Shown one piece after another: positions 17,152 to 25,768 of a DNA stretch of 64,000 nt (the first letter of the stretch is position 1; each line of letters opens with the position of its first letter). The notes below the pieces were generated by a model. The model saw nothing but the letters and a program-made list of their open reading frames with translations, searched no databases and was not told the origin of the DNA. The translations under genes and the position numbers were made by a program. This DNA comes from Pseudomonadales bacterium (GTDB taxonomy: Bacteria; Pseudomonadota; Gammaproteobacteria; Pseudomonadales; Pseudohongiellaceae): contig JACKOJ010000003.1 in assembly GCA_024234325.1 (NCBI GenBank), positions 310,001 through 374,000 of the forward strand, written 5' to 3'.

Positions 17152-19434
17152 TCAGGAAGCCTGATTCGTGATCTGCGCGATCAGTTTACGGTTGGTGACC
17201 ACTTCATAGAAGCGCTCCTCCGACGCATGCCCCTCAATCGGGGCGTTATCCCGCCACAGGCCGACCTGCCCTTCCCGGATCACCAGGTCGTGGCTCTTGC
17301 CCGAGACATCGGGATACTTGCCCACATGCAGCACCACGGCATCGCCGTTGATGCGTACGGTGAAGCGCTTGAGGATGATTTCCTGCTGCAGTTTTGCAAA
17401 GCCTTCGGCGTCCAGCAGAATACCATTGACGTTGTAGCGGATGGTGTTCTGGCCCTTCTCGCCCCGTTCACTTTCCCCGTCGGCCAGTGCAAACACCTCC
17501 ACGTTGAAGATGCCGCCCTCGATCAGCCGTCGCAGTTTCCAGGTGCAGGACGACAGGCGGTCGGCCTTGCCGATGGCTCCCGAGATCATGATCGGTTTGT
17601 CTTCGTCGTACAGGTAGAGAGGCGCCGAGTCGGCATAGCAGAGGCCGATGCCGAGTTCGAGCTTGGGCAGCCCCATCTGTTCGGAATAGCGGTTGTTGGC
17701 ATGCACTACGTTCAGCATGGCCCTGGCCAGGCCACAGGCGCGGGCGACGGCGAACCATTGCTGCGGAGACTTTTCGTGCTCCAGCAGGCTGAGGATGACG
17801 GCATCGCCCTCGATGAAGACCTTGTTGGCGCCGTAGATCGGCAGCAACTCGTTGATCGGGCTGAAGAAGCGCAGGCTGAAATAGGAGGCCGGGTTGAGCG
17901 ACTTGTTCTGCAGTTCTTCCGTGACTGTGGTGGAGCCGCGCACATCGGCCTTGATGATGGCGTGGTGAACGATGCGGTCCTCGTCGTCCTGCTGCTCGTT
18001 GGCAGTGAGCAGTGCGTACAGCGTGCCGGCTTCGCGGGAGAGTTTGAGTTCGTCGTCCTTGCGCAGAATCCTGACGCGGTTGAAGGCGCGGTGCGCCAGG
18101 CGGTAGTACTTGAGATGGCGCCGGAAGCGGCTGATGTCCTGCAGGATCGTCAGGGTGCTCTCCAGTTTGCGCGGCCCCGCCTCCTGCTTGATTTCACCAA
18201 TGCTGGTCGCGAACTGCTTCAACTGGGCGTCGGTGAAGGGCTTGGCATTCTGGCTGCGGCTCTGCAGTTTCTTCAGGTCGATCAGGCCTGCCAGATACTG
18301 GCACAGCAACTTGCCTTCGGTCTGTTCCGCCAGCGTGGAGGACCACAGGCGTTTGACATGCCGCGACGCAATCAGCAGCCTGAACAGGCCCTTCTTGTTC
18401 AGGTCGCGCGCGATGTTGCTGACAATGCGGCTGCGCTTCTTCAGTTGTCCCCGTGCCTTCCACCAGGCGCCGAAACCGGATTCCCGCCGCAGTTCCTGCA
18501 GGGCCGTCTGCTGGCGCTCGATATCGAACAGCAGAGTCAGGTTTTCCGGAGTGTCCAGCCAGGAAAACTCCTCGTTGAGCACGCGCTGGCTGTCCACCGC
18601 CATGCCCATGAACTTCTGCGTCTGAAACAGGCCGCCGAGTTCGTCGTACAGCTCGGGGGTGCCGCTGGCGGGAACGAACAGCGGGGCGATGGTCAGCTCC
18701 GGCATCTGGGCGGACAGGGATTTCTCGATGTCCGCATTCAGCGTGTTGAAACCGGCGTCCTCGGAGTCACCGCCCCAGAGACGGTACTGATCGATCAGGA
18801 AGGCCCCTGCGCTGGGGTCGCTGGTGAACAGCATCGGGTTCAGCCGCAGGTCCAGGGCGTCGTGCTCCTGCAGGGGCAGGTACTGCAGACGCACGTCGCG
18901 CAACTGCCGAGTCTCCACCCGTTCCAGTTGCGCGAAGATCTGGCTGTTGACCGTCAGCAGCAGTGCGTCGTAATTGCGCTGCAGCCAGAACAGGCGCTGA
19001 TTGGTGGTCAGGGCATTGGCAGAGGAACGCTCCTGGGATTCCGAGGAGGCCTCCTTGAGTTCGTCGATATTGGCGTCGAGCAGGCTCTGGGTCGTGGCGA
19101 GAATGGATTTCAGCAGCGCAAATTCCAGCAGGCGGACGCCGTCGACGCTGAGGTCGGTTTTCACCCGGTGGATGAGCCCGGTCATCACGTCCAGGTAGCT
19201 CGCCCGCAGGGGATTGAAGATATTGGTGTCCTTGGCCTGCGGGTTCTGGGAAATCGCATGCTGCAGCAGGGTGGTGGCCAGGCGCCGCACATCCGCCGTG
19301 AATTTCGGACTCATGCGCACGTCGACGTGATAATTGTCCACACCCCGGCGCAGATCGGTTAAATCGATGTGCAAGGGGGGCAGCACCCGCAGGGAGTCTG
19401 CGCTGGCTTGCATGCTGGGGCTTGTCTCGGTCAC
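17152..19434 (-). CDS. large protein with divergent class III nucleotidyl-cyclase domain
   Basis: A 760-residue soluble protein. The first 480 residues are alpha-helical and unrecognised. Residues about 490-640 follow the class III adenylate/guanylate cyclase layout: IIKADVRGSTTVTEEL (metal Asp D497), KVFIEGDAVILSLLE (metal Asp D544), LELGIGLCYADSAP, then AIGKADRLSS (R626 at the transition-state Arg position). The usual Asn is Gly (G622), and the adenine-contact Lys position appears to be Phe, so activity is doubtful. The start is a GTG at 19434 with a perfect AGGAGG 8 nt upstream; the frame runs on to 19599. It is divergent from the sulfite-oxidase-like gene. Confidence 0.65.
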   Translation of the reverse strand: MTETSPSMQASADSLRVLPPLHIDLTDLRRGVDNYHVDVRMSPKFTADVRRLATTLLQHAISQNPQAKDTNIFNPLRASYLDVMTGLIHRVKTDLSVDGVRLLEFALLKSILATTQSLLDANIDELKEASSESQERSSANALTTNQRLFWLQRNYDALLLTVNSQIFAQLERVETRQLRDVRLQYLPLQEHDALDLRLNPMLFTSDPSAGAFLIDQYRLWGGDSEDAGFNTLNADIEKSLSAQMPELTIAPLFVPASGTPELYDELGGLFQTQKFMGMAVDSQRVLNEEFSWLDTPENLTLLFDIERQQTALQELRRESGFGAWWKARGQLKKRSRIVSNIARDLNKKGLFRLLIASRHVKRLWSSTLAEQTEGKLLCQYLAGLIDLKKLQSRSQNAKPFTDAQLKQFATSIGEIKQEAGPRKLESTLTILQDISRFRRHLKYYRLAHRAFNRVRILRKDDELKLSREAGTLYALLTANEQQDDEDRIVHHAIIKADVRGSTTVTEELQNKSLNPASYFSLRFFSPINELLPIYGANKVFIEGDAVILSLLEHEKSPQQWFAVARACGLARAMLNVVHANNRYSEQMGLPKLELGIGLCYADSAPLYLYDEDKPIMISGAIGKADRLSSCTWKLRRLIEGGIFNVEVFALADGESERGEKGQNTIRYNVNGILLDAEGFAKLQQEIILKRFTVRINGDAVVLHVGKYPDVSGKSHDLVIREGQVGLWRDNAPIEGHASEERFYEVVTNRKLIAQITNQAS

Positions 19435-19625
19435 GTCGCCTGCCTCCTGAAAGGGAAGGGGGATTATATGCTTATTTGGGCCGGGGGCCACGCCCCTCAA
19501 AATAGCGGCCTGCGGGGCTTGGTGGCATTGTAGGCAAGGATGCACCCCTGTGGTATCGTCGCCACACCACGACGGGATCGTCTTCACAAATAACAACATT
19601 CAATAACAACGCCAGAGGTGTGAGC

Positions 19626-20804
19626 ATGAATCAGGACCGCCCGGAAGATCCGCAACGCAGAAAACTGCTGCAAGGTGCCGCCAAGAGCGGCGCTGTCGCG
19701 CTCGGTGCCACCGCATTTCCAGGCTGGATGATGCCGGCCCTCGCGCAGGGCGAGGTGGAGGTGCCGTTCTCCGATGTTCCGGATACCTTCCGGGTGCTGC
19801 CGGTACGACCCGGTGCCACGCACTTCCTGGACACCAGCAAGATCGACAGCTTCTACACCGACAACGACGATTTCTACCTCGTCCAGCACTACAGCCAGCC
19901 GGATATCGACCCGGCAAGCTACCAGCTTCGTGTCACCGGCCTGGTGAACCGCGAGCTGACCTTCACCCTGGATCAACTGCGCGCCCGCCCGAATGTTCAG
20001 AAGGACGTGGGTTTCGAGTGCGGCGGCAATGGCGGCCGCATGTTCCACGGCCTGATCGGCAACGCCAACTGGCGCGGGGTCAGTCTGCGCGACATTCTGC
20101 AGGAAGCCGGTATTCAGCCGGGTGCCAAGGAGATTGTCTTCTTCGGTGGCGACGCCGGGGAAGAAGAGATTCGCGGACGCAAGGTGCCGACCACCTTTGC
20201 CCGCAGCCTGTCGATTGAAGACGCCATGAGCGAGCACAATATGCTGGCCTTCGAGATGAACGGAGAGCCGCTGCCCCATTTCCACGGCAAACCGGTGCGC
20301 CTGCTGGTGCCTGGCTGGTACGGGGTGGCCAACGTCAAATGGCTGACCCAGATCCATGTGCAGGACACCCGCTACATGGGGCGCTTCATGGGCCGCGACT
20401 ACGTGACCCTGAAACGCGAGATGGTGGGCGGCCAGGAGCGCTGGGTGGAGAACTCGGTCACCCGCATGAATCTGAAGTCTGTGATTACCCGGGTGACCCG
20501 CAACGGTTCCCGCTATACCGTCAACGGCTTCGTGCTGAACGACGGCACGCCGATTCGCAGTGTGGAGGTCAAGATTGACGATGGCCCCTGGCAGCAGGCC
20601 ACGATTGATCCCGCGGCATCCCAGTTCACCTGGAAACAGTTCCGTTTCGACTGGCAGGGCGTGCAGCCGGGCGAGCACCGCCTGGTGTCCCGGGTAACGG
20701 ACGTGAATGGCAAGGTGCAACTGCCGCAGGATCAACTGCCGGAACGGGTGAGCTACTGGGAAGAGTTCGGTCAGTTTCCGCGCACCATTACAATCGGCGC
20801 CTGA
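19626..20804 (+). CDS. Tat-exported sulfite-oxidase-family molybdoenzyme
   Basis: A 392-residue Moco oxidoreductase of the sulfite oxidase family, like SoxC or SorA. The N terminus carries a Tat-type signal (QRRKLLQGAAKSG followed by a hydrophobic stretch and ALAQG), so it is probably periplasmic. The Mo-ligating cysteine is C132 in GFECGGNGGRMF, and NANWRGVSLRDIL is typical. The C-terminal dimerisation domain is present. The ATG at 19626 has AGAGG 7 nt upstream; a GTG at 19620 is the alternative. No cytochrome c partner (SorB or SoxD) lies beside it. The substrate may be sulfite, but this is inference. Confidence 0.88.
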   Translation: MNQDRPEDPQRRKLLQGAAKSGAVALGATAFPGWMMPALAQGEVEVPFSDVPDTFRVLPVRPGATHFLDTSKIDSFYTDNDDFYLVQHYSQPDIDPASYQLRVTGLVNRELTFTLDQLRARPNVQKDVGFECGGNGGRMFHGLIGNANWRGVSLRDILQEAGIQPGAKEIVFFGGDAGEEEIRGRKVPTTFARSLSIEDAMSEHNMLAFEMNGEPLPHFHGKPVRLLVPGWYGVANVKWLTQIHVQDTRYMGRFMGRDYVTLKREMVGGQERWVENSVTRMNLKSVITRVTRNGSRYTVNGFVLNDGTPIRSVEVKIDDGPWQQATIDPAASQFTWKQFRFDWQGVQPGEHRLVSRVTDVNGKVQLPQDQLPERVSYWEEFGQFPRTITIGA

Positions 20805-20836
20805 GACTGGGGACCTGAACACAAGGAGAGCAGCAC

Positions 20837-21358
20837 GTGGCAACCTATCTGGTTCTGACCATCATCGGTGACGACAAGCCTGGTCTGGTGGGCCTGCTGT
20901 CGGAAACCATTTCCCGGCATTCGGGCAACTGGCTGGAGAGCAATATGTCTCACCTCGCCGGCAAGTTCGCGGGCATTCTGCGCGTGAGCGTCGGCGACGC
21001 CGAGGCGGACGCGCTGGTGGCGGACCTGCAGGGCCTGTCGTCTGTGCTGAAACTGGTGGTGGAGAAGGTCAACGTGGCCGAATCCGCTCCGCGTCAGCGG
21101 TCACTGCGCCTGACCCTGGTCGGCAATGACCGCCCGGGCATTGTGCGTGAAATCTCCAGAGCCCTGGCGGAAGCGGGCGTGAACGTGGAGGAGCTGAGCA
21201 CCGAGATCAGCAGCGCGCCCATGTCCGGGGAGCCTCTGTTCCAGGCAGAGGCGGAGCTGAAGGTGCCGGTCAATCTGGACAGCGGAGCGCTCAAGAGCCG
21301 TCTGGAGCAACTGGCCGATGATCTGATTGTGGAGATCAGCCTGGCGTCCATTGCCTAG
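20837..21358 (+). CDS. ACT-domain protein, GcvR-like
   Basis: A 173-residue protein with two tandem ACT domains (LVLTIIGDDKPGLVGLLSET and LRLTLVGNDRPGIVREISRA), the architecture of GcvR, the glycine-cleavage repressor accessory protein. The GTG start at 20837 has AAGGAGA about 9 nt upstream. It lies 32 nt after the sulfite-oxidase-like gene and may be cotranscribed. E. coli GcvR acts by binding GcvA; no gcvA-like gene is beside it, although gcvTHP is 15 kb away. Other two-ACT amino-acid sensors remain possible. Confidence 0.82.
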   Translation: MATYLVLTIIGDDKPGLVGLLSETISRHSGNWLESNMSHLAGKFAGILRVSVGDAEADALVADLQGLSSVLKLVVEKVNVAESAPRQRSLRLTLVGNDRPGIVREISRALAEAGVNVEELSTEISSAPMSGEPLFQAEAELKVPVNLDSGALKSRLEQLADDLIVEISLASIA

Positions 21359-21372
21359 TTCCAATTTGTGAA

Positions 21373-21393
21373 ATCGCCAGCCCCGGTGGCGAT
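21373..21393. terminator. bidirectional hairpin between convergent genes
   Basis: ATCGCCA (21373-21379) pairs with TGGCGAT (21387-21393) around a 7-nt loop, followed on the plus strand by a loosely T-rich run. It lies between the convergent gcvR-like and HAD genes and probably terminates one or both. Confidence 0.6.
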
Positions 21394-21402
21394 GTCTTCG
21401 TT

Positions 21403-22074
21403 TCAGCGCAGGGAGATAATCTCCCAGCCGCGTGCCTGCGCGATGCCCCGCAGGGTATCGTCCGGATCCACCGCAACGGCTCGCGCGGCCTGTTCCATCA
21501 GGGGCAGGTCATTGAAAGAATCGCTGTAGAACACACTGTCTTCCAGGCTCAACGGGTTCTTTTCGCGGGCATTCCACTGCGTCAGCCAGTGCTTCAGATT
21601 GCACACCTTGCCGTCCTGAAAGTTCGGAATCCCCTGCACGCGTCCGGTGTACACGTCCCCCTCCATTTCCAGATCGGTGGCGATCAGCGCATCCACGCCA
21701 AGGCGGGCGGCAATCGGCTCGGTGACGAAACGGTTGGTTGCGGTCATGATCAGGCAGTAGTCCCCCTGCTCGCGATGACGACGCAGCAGGGCTTCGGCGG
21801 CGGGCAACATCATGGGTTCCACAAAGCGCTTCATGAAGCGCTGGTGCAGGGCGTCGCGTTCCTGGCGCGGCATGCCGCGCACGGCGCCGATGGCGAACTC
21901 GGTGTAGGCGATCATGTCCAGGCCACCGTTTTTGTACTGCTGGTAAAACGCATCGTTGCGTGACTTGTGCAGGACGGGATCAACCAGGGATTCGCTGATC
22001 AGAAAATCACCAAAGGCATGGTCGCTGTCGCCGCCAAGCAGTGTGTTGTCGAGGTCGAAGATGGCCAGTGCCAT
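21403..22074 (-). CDS. HAD-superfamily IB phosphatase (possible histidinol-phosphatase)
   Basis: A 223-residue HAD phosphatase of the SerB-like subfamily IB. Motif I FDLDNTLLGGDSD carries the nucleophile Asp, motif II is IMTAT and motif III/IV is YSDSFNDLPLM. The ATG at 22074 (MALAIFDLDN) has GGAG upstream. It is divergent from rppH, which precedes ptsP. The same three-gene neighbourhood holds P. aeruginosa PA0335, reported as a histidinol-phosphate phosphatase, so that role is a reasonable inference but not shown by sequence alone. Confidence 0.85.
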   Translation of the reverse strand: MALAIFDLDNTLLGGDSDHAFGDFLISESLVDPVLHKSRNDAFYQQYKNGGLDMIAYTEFAIGAVRGMPRQERDALHQRFMKRFVEPMMLPAAEALLRRHREQGDYCLIMTATNRFVTEPIAARLGVDALIATDLEMEGDVYTGRVQGIPNFQDGKVCNLKHWLTQWNAREKNPLSLEDSVFYSDSFNDLPLMEQAARAVAVDPDDTLRGIAQARGWEIISLR

Positions 22075-22245
22075 GAAGCGGGTCTCCTGTGAGCCGGGCA
22101 AAAAAACCGGGTCATTATACCGGGATGTTGGTTTCCCGGGAGGGTGCGGGATGAGGCGATTTCGGCGCGGGGCAGGCCGTTGAATACTCTGCGCGACCTG
22201 TGAAACAATGCCGAAGTTCGTCTTTTAGAAGGAAAGCCCGCGCAG

Positions 22246-22731
22246 ATGATTGATTCGAGAGGTTTCAGGCCCAATGTCGGCATCATCATCTGCAACGCGC
22301 AGGGCCAGCTCCTGTGGGCAAAGCGTATCGGCCAGGATGCCTGGCAGTTCCCCCAGGGCGGCATTCGCCACGGCGAGCGCCTGCACCAGGCACTGTATCG
22401 GGAATTGAAGGAAGAAGTCGGGCTAGAGCCCTCCGACGTGGAGATCATCTCCTCCACCAAGGGCTGGCTGTATTATCAGTTGCCCAAGAATCTCATTCGC
22501 CAGCATTCCAACCCCGTCTGCATCGGCCAGAAACAGAAGTGGTACCTGCTGCGGCTGCGTTCGGATGAATCGAAGATTGATCTGGTGTCCAACAGCACAC
22601 CGGAGTTTGATGACTGGCAATGGGTCAGTTTCTGGTACCCTCTTAGCCAGGTGATAGACTTCAAGCGCGAAGTGTATCGCCAGGCACTGAAGGAACTGGT
22701 CGTACCGATGAACCAGTTGCTGCGCGCCTGA
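22246..22731 (+). CDS. rppH: RNA pyrophosphohydrolase
   Basis: This 161-residue Nudix hydrolase (NudH/RppH) removes pyrophosphate from 5'-triphosphate mRNA ends to trigger decay, and also cleaves dinucleoside polyphosphates. The N terminus MIDSRGFRPNVGIIICN is diagnostic. The Nudix box runs GGIRHGERLHQAL to RELKEEVGL with all acidic ligands. AAGGA lies upstream. It is followed after 135 nt by ptsP, the conserved arrangement in gammaproteobacteria. Confidence 0.97.
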   Translation: MIDSRGFRPNVGIIICNAQGQLLWAKRIGQDAWQFPQGGIRHGERLHQALYRELKEEVGLEPSDVEIISSTKGWLYYQLPKNLIRQHSNPVCIGQKQKWYLLRLRSDESKIDLVSNSTPEFDDWQWVSFWYPLSQVIDFKREVYRQALKELVVPMNQLLRA

Positions 22732-22866
22732 CACGGTCTGCTGCCCCCCGCCTTACGTGAGTCCACTCTGGTTAAGACAGCGGTTGAAAAAAGCGATGGC
22801 GCCTGGATGGGGGAGCAGGCAGGCGCTGAACTTCGCACCATAACAATGATAACGGGATACGGAATG

Positions 22867-25140
22867 ATGCTGGAAAGACTGCGGGATATTGTCCAGGAGG
22901 TGAACTCTGCAAAAGATCTGCAGACCGCCCTCGACGTGATTGTTTCCCGTGTTCGTGACGCGATGAAGACCCAGGTCTGCTCGGTCTACCTGCTCGACCC
23001 CGAGATCAATGCCCATGTGCTGATGGCGTCCGAGGGGCTCAAGAAAGAATCCGTTGGCCACGTGCGTCTGCAGGTCGGCGAAGGGCTGGTGGGCCTGGTT
23101 GCCAGCAATGCCGAACCGGTGAACCTGGAAGACGCGCCCGCCCATCCCAACTACCACTATCTCTCGGAAACCGGTGAGGAGGAGTTCAACTCTTTCCTCG
23201 GCGTGCCCATTATTCACCACCGCAAGGTGCTGGGGGTGCTGGTCGTGCAGCACCGGGAAAAACGCAGCTTCGACGAGGGAGAGGAAGCCTTTCTCATCAC
23301 GCTGTCGGCCCAGTTGGCGGGGGTGATTGCCTCCGCCGAGGCGACGGGAGCCATTCAGGGCATCAGCCCGTCCGGGCAGCGCAAGTCGGATACCAGCTTT
23401 AACGGCATTGCCGGCTCCACCGGGGTGGCGATCGGTCATGTGGTTGTTGTATTCCCGCCGGCAGACCTGGATCTGATTCCCCAGCGTGCCTGCAGCGACG
23501 TGGACGAGGAAATCCGCTTCTTCAAGGCGGCGCTGGAGTCTGTGCGCAGCGACATGACGGCGCTGACCAACAATCTGGAAACCCGCCTGCGGCCCGAGGA
23601 GCGGGAGCTGTTCGGGGTTTACCTGCGCATGCTCGACGATGAGGCGCTGGGTTGGGAAGTGGTGGAGCGCATCCGCAGCGGGCAGTGGGCGCAGGGGGCA
23701 CTGGCCGAGGTGGCGAAGGATCACGTGCGTACCTTCGAGATGATGAAAGACCCTTACCTGCGCGAGCGCGCCGCAGACATCAAGGACCTGTGCAGTCGGG
23801 TGCTGTTCTATCTGCAGAATCGCAATGCCGTCAAAACCGAATACCCCATGGACACGATCCTGGTGGGCGAAGAACTTACAGCGGCCATGCTCGCCGAGGT
23901 CCCCAAGGAAAAGCTCAAGGGTCTGGTGTCGGTCAAAGGCTCCGGGAACTCCCACGTGGCGATTCTGGCCCGCACCATGGGCATTCCCACGGCCATGGGG
24001 GTGGTGGATCTGCCCTACCGCCAACTCGACGGTCGCGAACTGATCGTGGATGGCTATAACGGCCAGGTGTACAGCAATCCCAGCGATCAGCTCCGCAATC
24101 GCTATCGCGAAGTCATCAAGGAAGAGGAGCAACTGGTCAAGGGGCTGGAAGGCCTGATTCATCAGCCCTGCGAGACGCCGGACGGGCACCGCGTGAACCT
24201 GTGGGTGAACACGGGCCTGATGTCCGACGTGGTGCGCTCGCTGGACCATGGCGCCGAGGGCATCGGCCTGTTCCGTACGGAAGTCCCCTTCCTCCTGAGC
24301 GAGCGCTTTCCCAGTGAGCAGGAGCAGGCGGTGATCTACCGCGAGCAGCTCAACGCCTTCGCGCCCAAGCCCGTGACCATGCGCACGCTGGACGTGGGTG
24401 GGGACAAGGCGCTGCCCTATTTCCCCATCGAAGAGGAAAACCCTTTCCTCGGCTGGCGCGGCATTCGCGTAACGCTGGATCACCCCGAGATTTTCATTGC
24501 ACAGGTTCGTGCCATGATCCGCGCGAGCGAGGGGCTGAACAATCTGCAGATCATGCTGCCGATGATTTCCAATGTGCAGGAGGTCAACGGTTCCATTCAG
24601 ATCATCAAGCGTGCCTACCGCGAATTGCGCGAAGAGGGGCTGGATGTGCGCATGCCCCCCATCGGGGTCATGATCGAGTTGCCTGCTGCGGTGTACCAGA
24701 CGCGAGCCCTGTGTCGTCTGGTGGACTTCATTTCCGTGGGCAGCAACGACCTGACCCAGTATCTGCTTGCGGTAGACCGCAACAACCCGCGCGTGGCCAG
24801 CCTGTACTCCTCTTTTCACCCCGCTGTGCTGCAGGCATTGCAGTACGTGGTGGAGCAGGCGCACCTGGAAAATCGTCCCGTCAGCATCTGTGGCGAAATG
24901 GCGGGCGACCCGGGAGGCGCGGTTCTGCTCATGGCCATGGGCTTCGACGTGTTGTCCATGAACGCGACCACCCTGCTGAAGGTGAAGGCGGTGATTCGCA
25001 GCATGACCCTGTCTGCCTCGCAGAGCCTGCTGAACCAGGTCATGGTCATGGACGATGCCCAGATGGTGCGCAGTTGCGTGGACATGGCGCTGTACAACGC
25101 CGGTGTGGATCGTCTGCTGCGTTCTTCGCGCACGAACTGA
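22867..25140 (+). CDS. ptsP: PTS-Ntr enzyme I (PEP-protein phosphotransferase)
   Basis: Enzyme I of the nitrogen-related phosphotransferase system takes phosphate from PEP and passes it to NPr. It has 757 residues: a GAF domain (about 1-165, CSVYLLDPEINAHVLMASEG), the swivelling phosphohistidine domain with H363 in GSGNSHVAILAR, and a C-terminal PEP-binding TIM barrel (FRTEVPFLLSERFPS, FISVGSNDLTQY, CGEMAGDP). The start is one of two adjacent ATGs, 22864 or 22867; I use the second, matching homologs. No other PTS gene lies here, so NPr and EIIA-Ntr are elsewhere. Confidence 0.96.
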   Translation: MLERLRDIVQEVNSAKDLQTALDVIVSRVRDAMKTQVCSVYLLDPEINAHVLMASEGLKKESVGHVRLQVGEGLVGLVASNAEPVNLEDAPAHPNYHYLSETGEEEFNSFLGVPIIHHRKVLGVLVVQHREKRSFDEGEEAFLITLSAQLAGVIASAEATGAIQGISPSGQRKSDTSFNGIAGSTGVAIGHVVVVFPPADLDLIPQRACSDVDEEIRFFKAALESVRSDMTALTNNLETRLRPEERELFGVYLRMLDDEALGWEVVERIRSGQWAQGALAEVAKDHVRTFEMMKDPYLRERAADIKDLCSRVLFYLQNRNAVKTEYPMDTILVGEELTAAMLAEVPKEKLKGLVSVKGSGNSHVAILARTMGIPTAMGVVDLPYRQLDGRELIVDGYNGQVYSNPSDQLRNRYREVIKEEEQLVKGLEGLIHQPCETPDGHRVNLWVNTGLMSDVVRSLDHGAEGIGLFRTEVPFLLSERFPSEQEQAVIYREQLNAFAPKPVTMRTLDVGGDKALPYFPIEEENPFLGWRGIRVTLDHPEIFIAQVRAMIRASEGLNNLQIMLPMISNVQEVNGSIQIIKRAYRELREEGLDVRMPPIGVMIELPAAVYQTRALCRLVDFISVGSNDLTQYLLAVDRNNPRVASLYSSFHPAVLQALQYVVEQAHLENRPVSICGEMAGDPGGAVLLMAMGFDVLSMNATTLLKVKAVIRSMTLSASQSLLNQVMVMDDAQMVRSCVDMALYNAGVDRLLRSSRTN

Positions 25141-25327
25141 GCGCTGACAGCAGAGCCAGTCTGAGGCAAAATGGCCCCGCTGGAAAAATTCCTACAGAAT
25201 AATGGACGGATATCCGGATAATACGGGTCTGGATTACTTCAGCGGACGAAGTCATAAAGGGATGTGCCGGGCACTGACCTCTCCAGGAAGGAGACTGTCA
25301 GGCCCTTTGCAGGAGAGGTGTGGTGCG

Positions 25328-25645
25328 ATGATGGATAGCGAACCCGGTAACAACGACATGCAGGCTGCACAGGCCAGCGAGGTGAACAAGTTCATCCTGC
25401 GTCTGCCCTGTGAGTATCACGCGCATCTGACGGAAATTTCCCGCCTGAACCGACGCAGCATGAACTCCGAGATCACGCTGTTGGTGGAGCGCCATCTGTC
25501 CGATATCATGGCGCGCGGCCTGCAGTCCTCGGTGGACTCCCTGCGGCTCAATCCTGCAACGCCCCAGGCTGCCGACAAGCTCATCGAAAAACTGCAGGAA
25601 CTCTCCCTGGAAAAGAAAAAGGCGCTGCTCGCGCTGCTGGGCTGA
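25328..25645 (+). CDS. ribbon-helix-helix (Arc-like) DNA-binding protein
   Basis: A 105-residue protein. Residues about 18-62 read as an Arc/MetJ ribbon-helix-helix domain: NKFILRLPCEYHAHLTEISR (strand and first helix), then NRRSMNSEITLLVERHL (second helix). The C-terminal segment has KLIEKLQELSLEKKKALLAL, a probable amphipathic or coiled-coil helix. GAGAGG precedes the tandem ATGs at 25328 and 25331. It sits alone between ptsP and lgt and is not obviously part of a toxin-antitoxin pair. Targets are unknown. Confidence 0.82.
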   Translation: MMDSEPGNNDMQAAQASEVNKFILRLPCEYHAHLTEISRLNRRSMNSEITLLVERHLSDIMARGLQSSVDSLRLNPATPQAADKLIEKLQELSLEKKKALLALLG

Positions 25646-25768
25646 CACCGGCGCGGCCCGCGCAATTCGCCTTGACAAGGGCTCCGGGCATGGGGGAGCA
25701 TCAGGGCTCTTCAGAGCGGCCGGTTCTGCCGATGTGCCGCTGACCTTTTGCCAGCCAAGACCCATTGC

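Noticed and set aside
17062..19362. 766-codon open frame on the plus strand opposite the cyclase-like gene
   Set aside because: Low-complexity Gln/Ala/Val/Gly-rich translation with no motif; the minus frame has a perfect Shine-Dalgarno and domain content.
22753..24864. 703-codon frame opposite ptsP
   Set aside because: Shadow of ptsP; histidine- and glutamine-rich with no recognisable domain.
25672..25677. TTGACA upstream of lgt as a promoter -35
   Set aside because: No -10-like hexamer lies at 16-18 nt; the following sequence is GC-rich.
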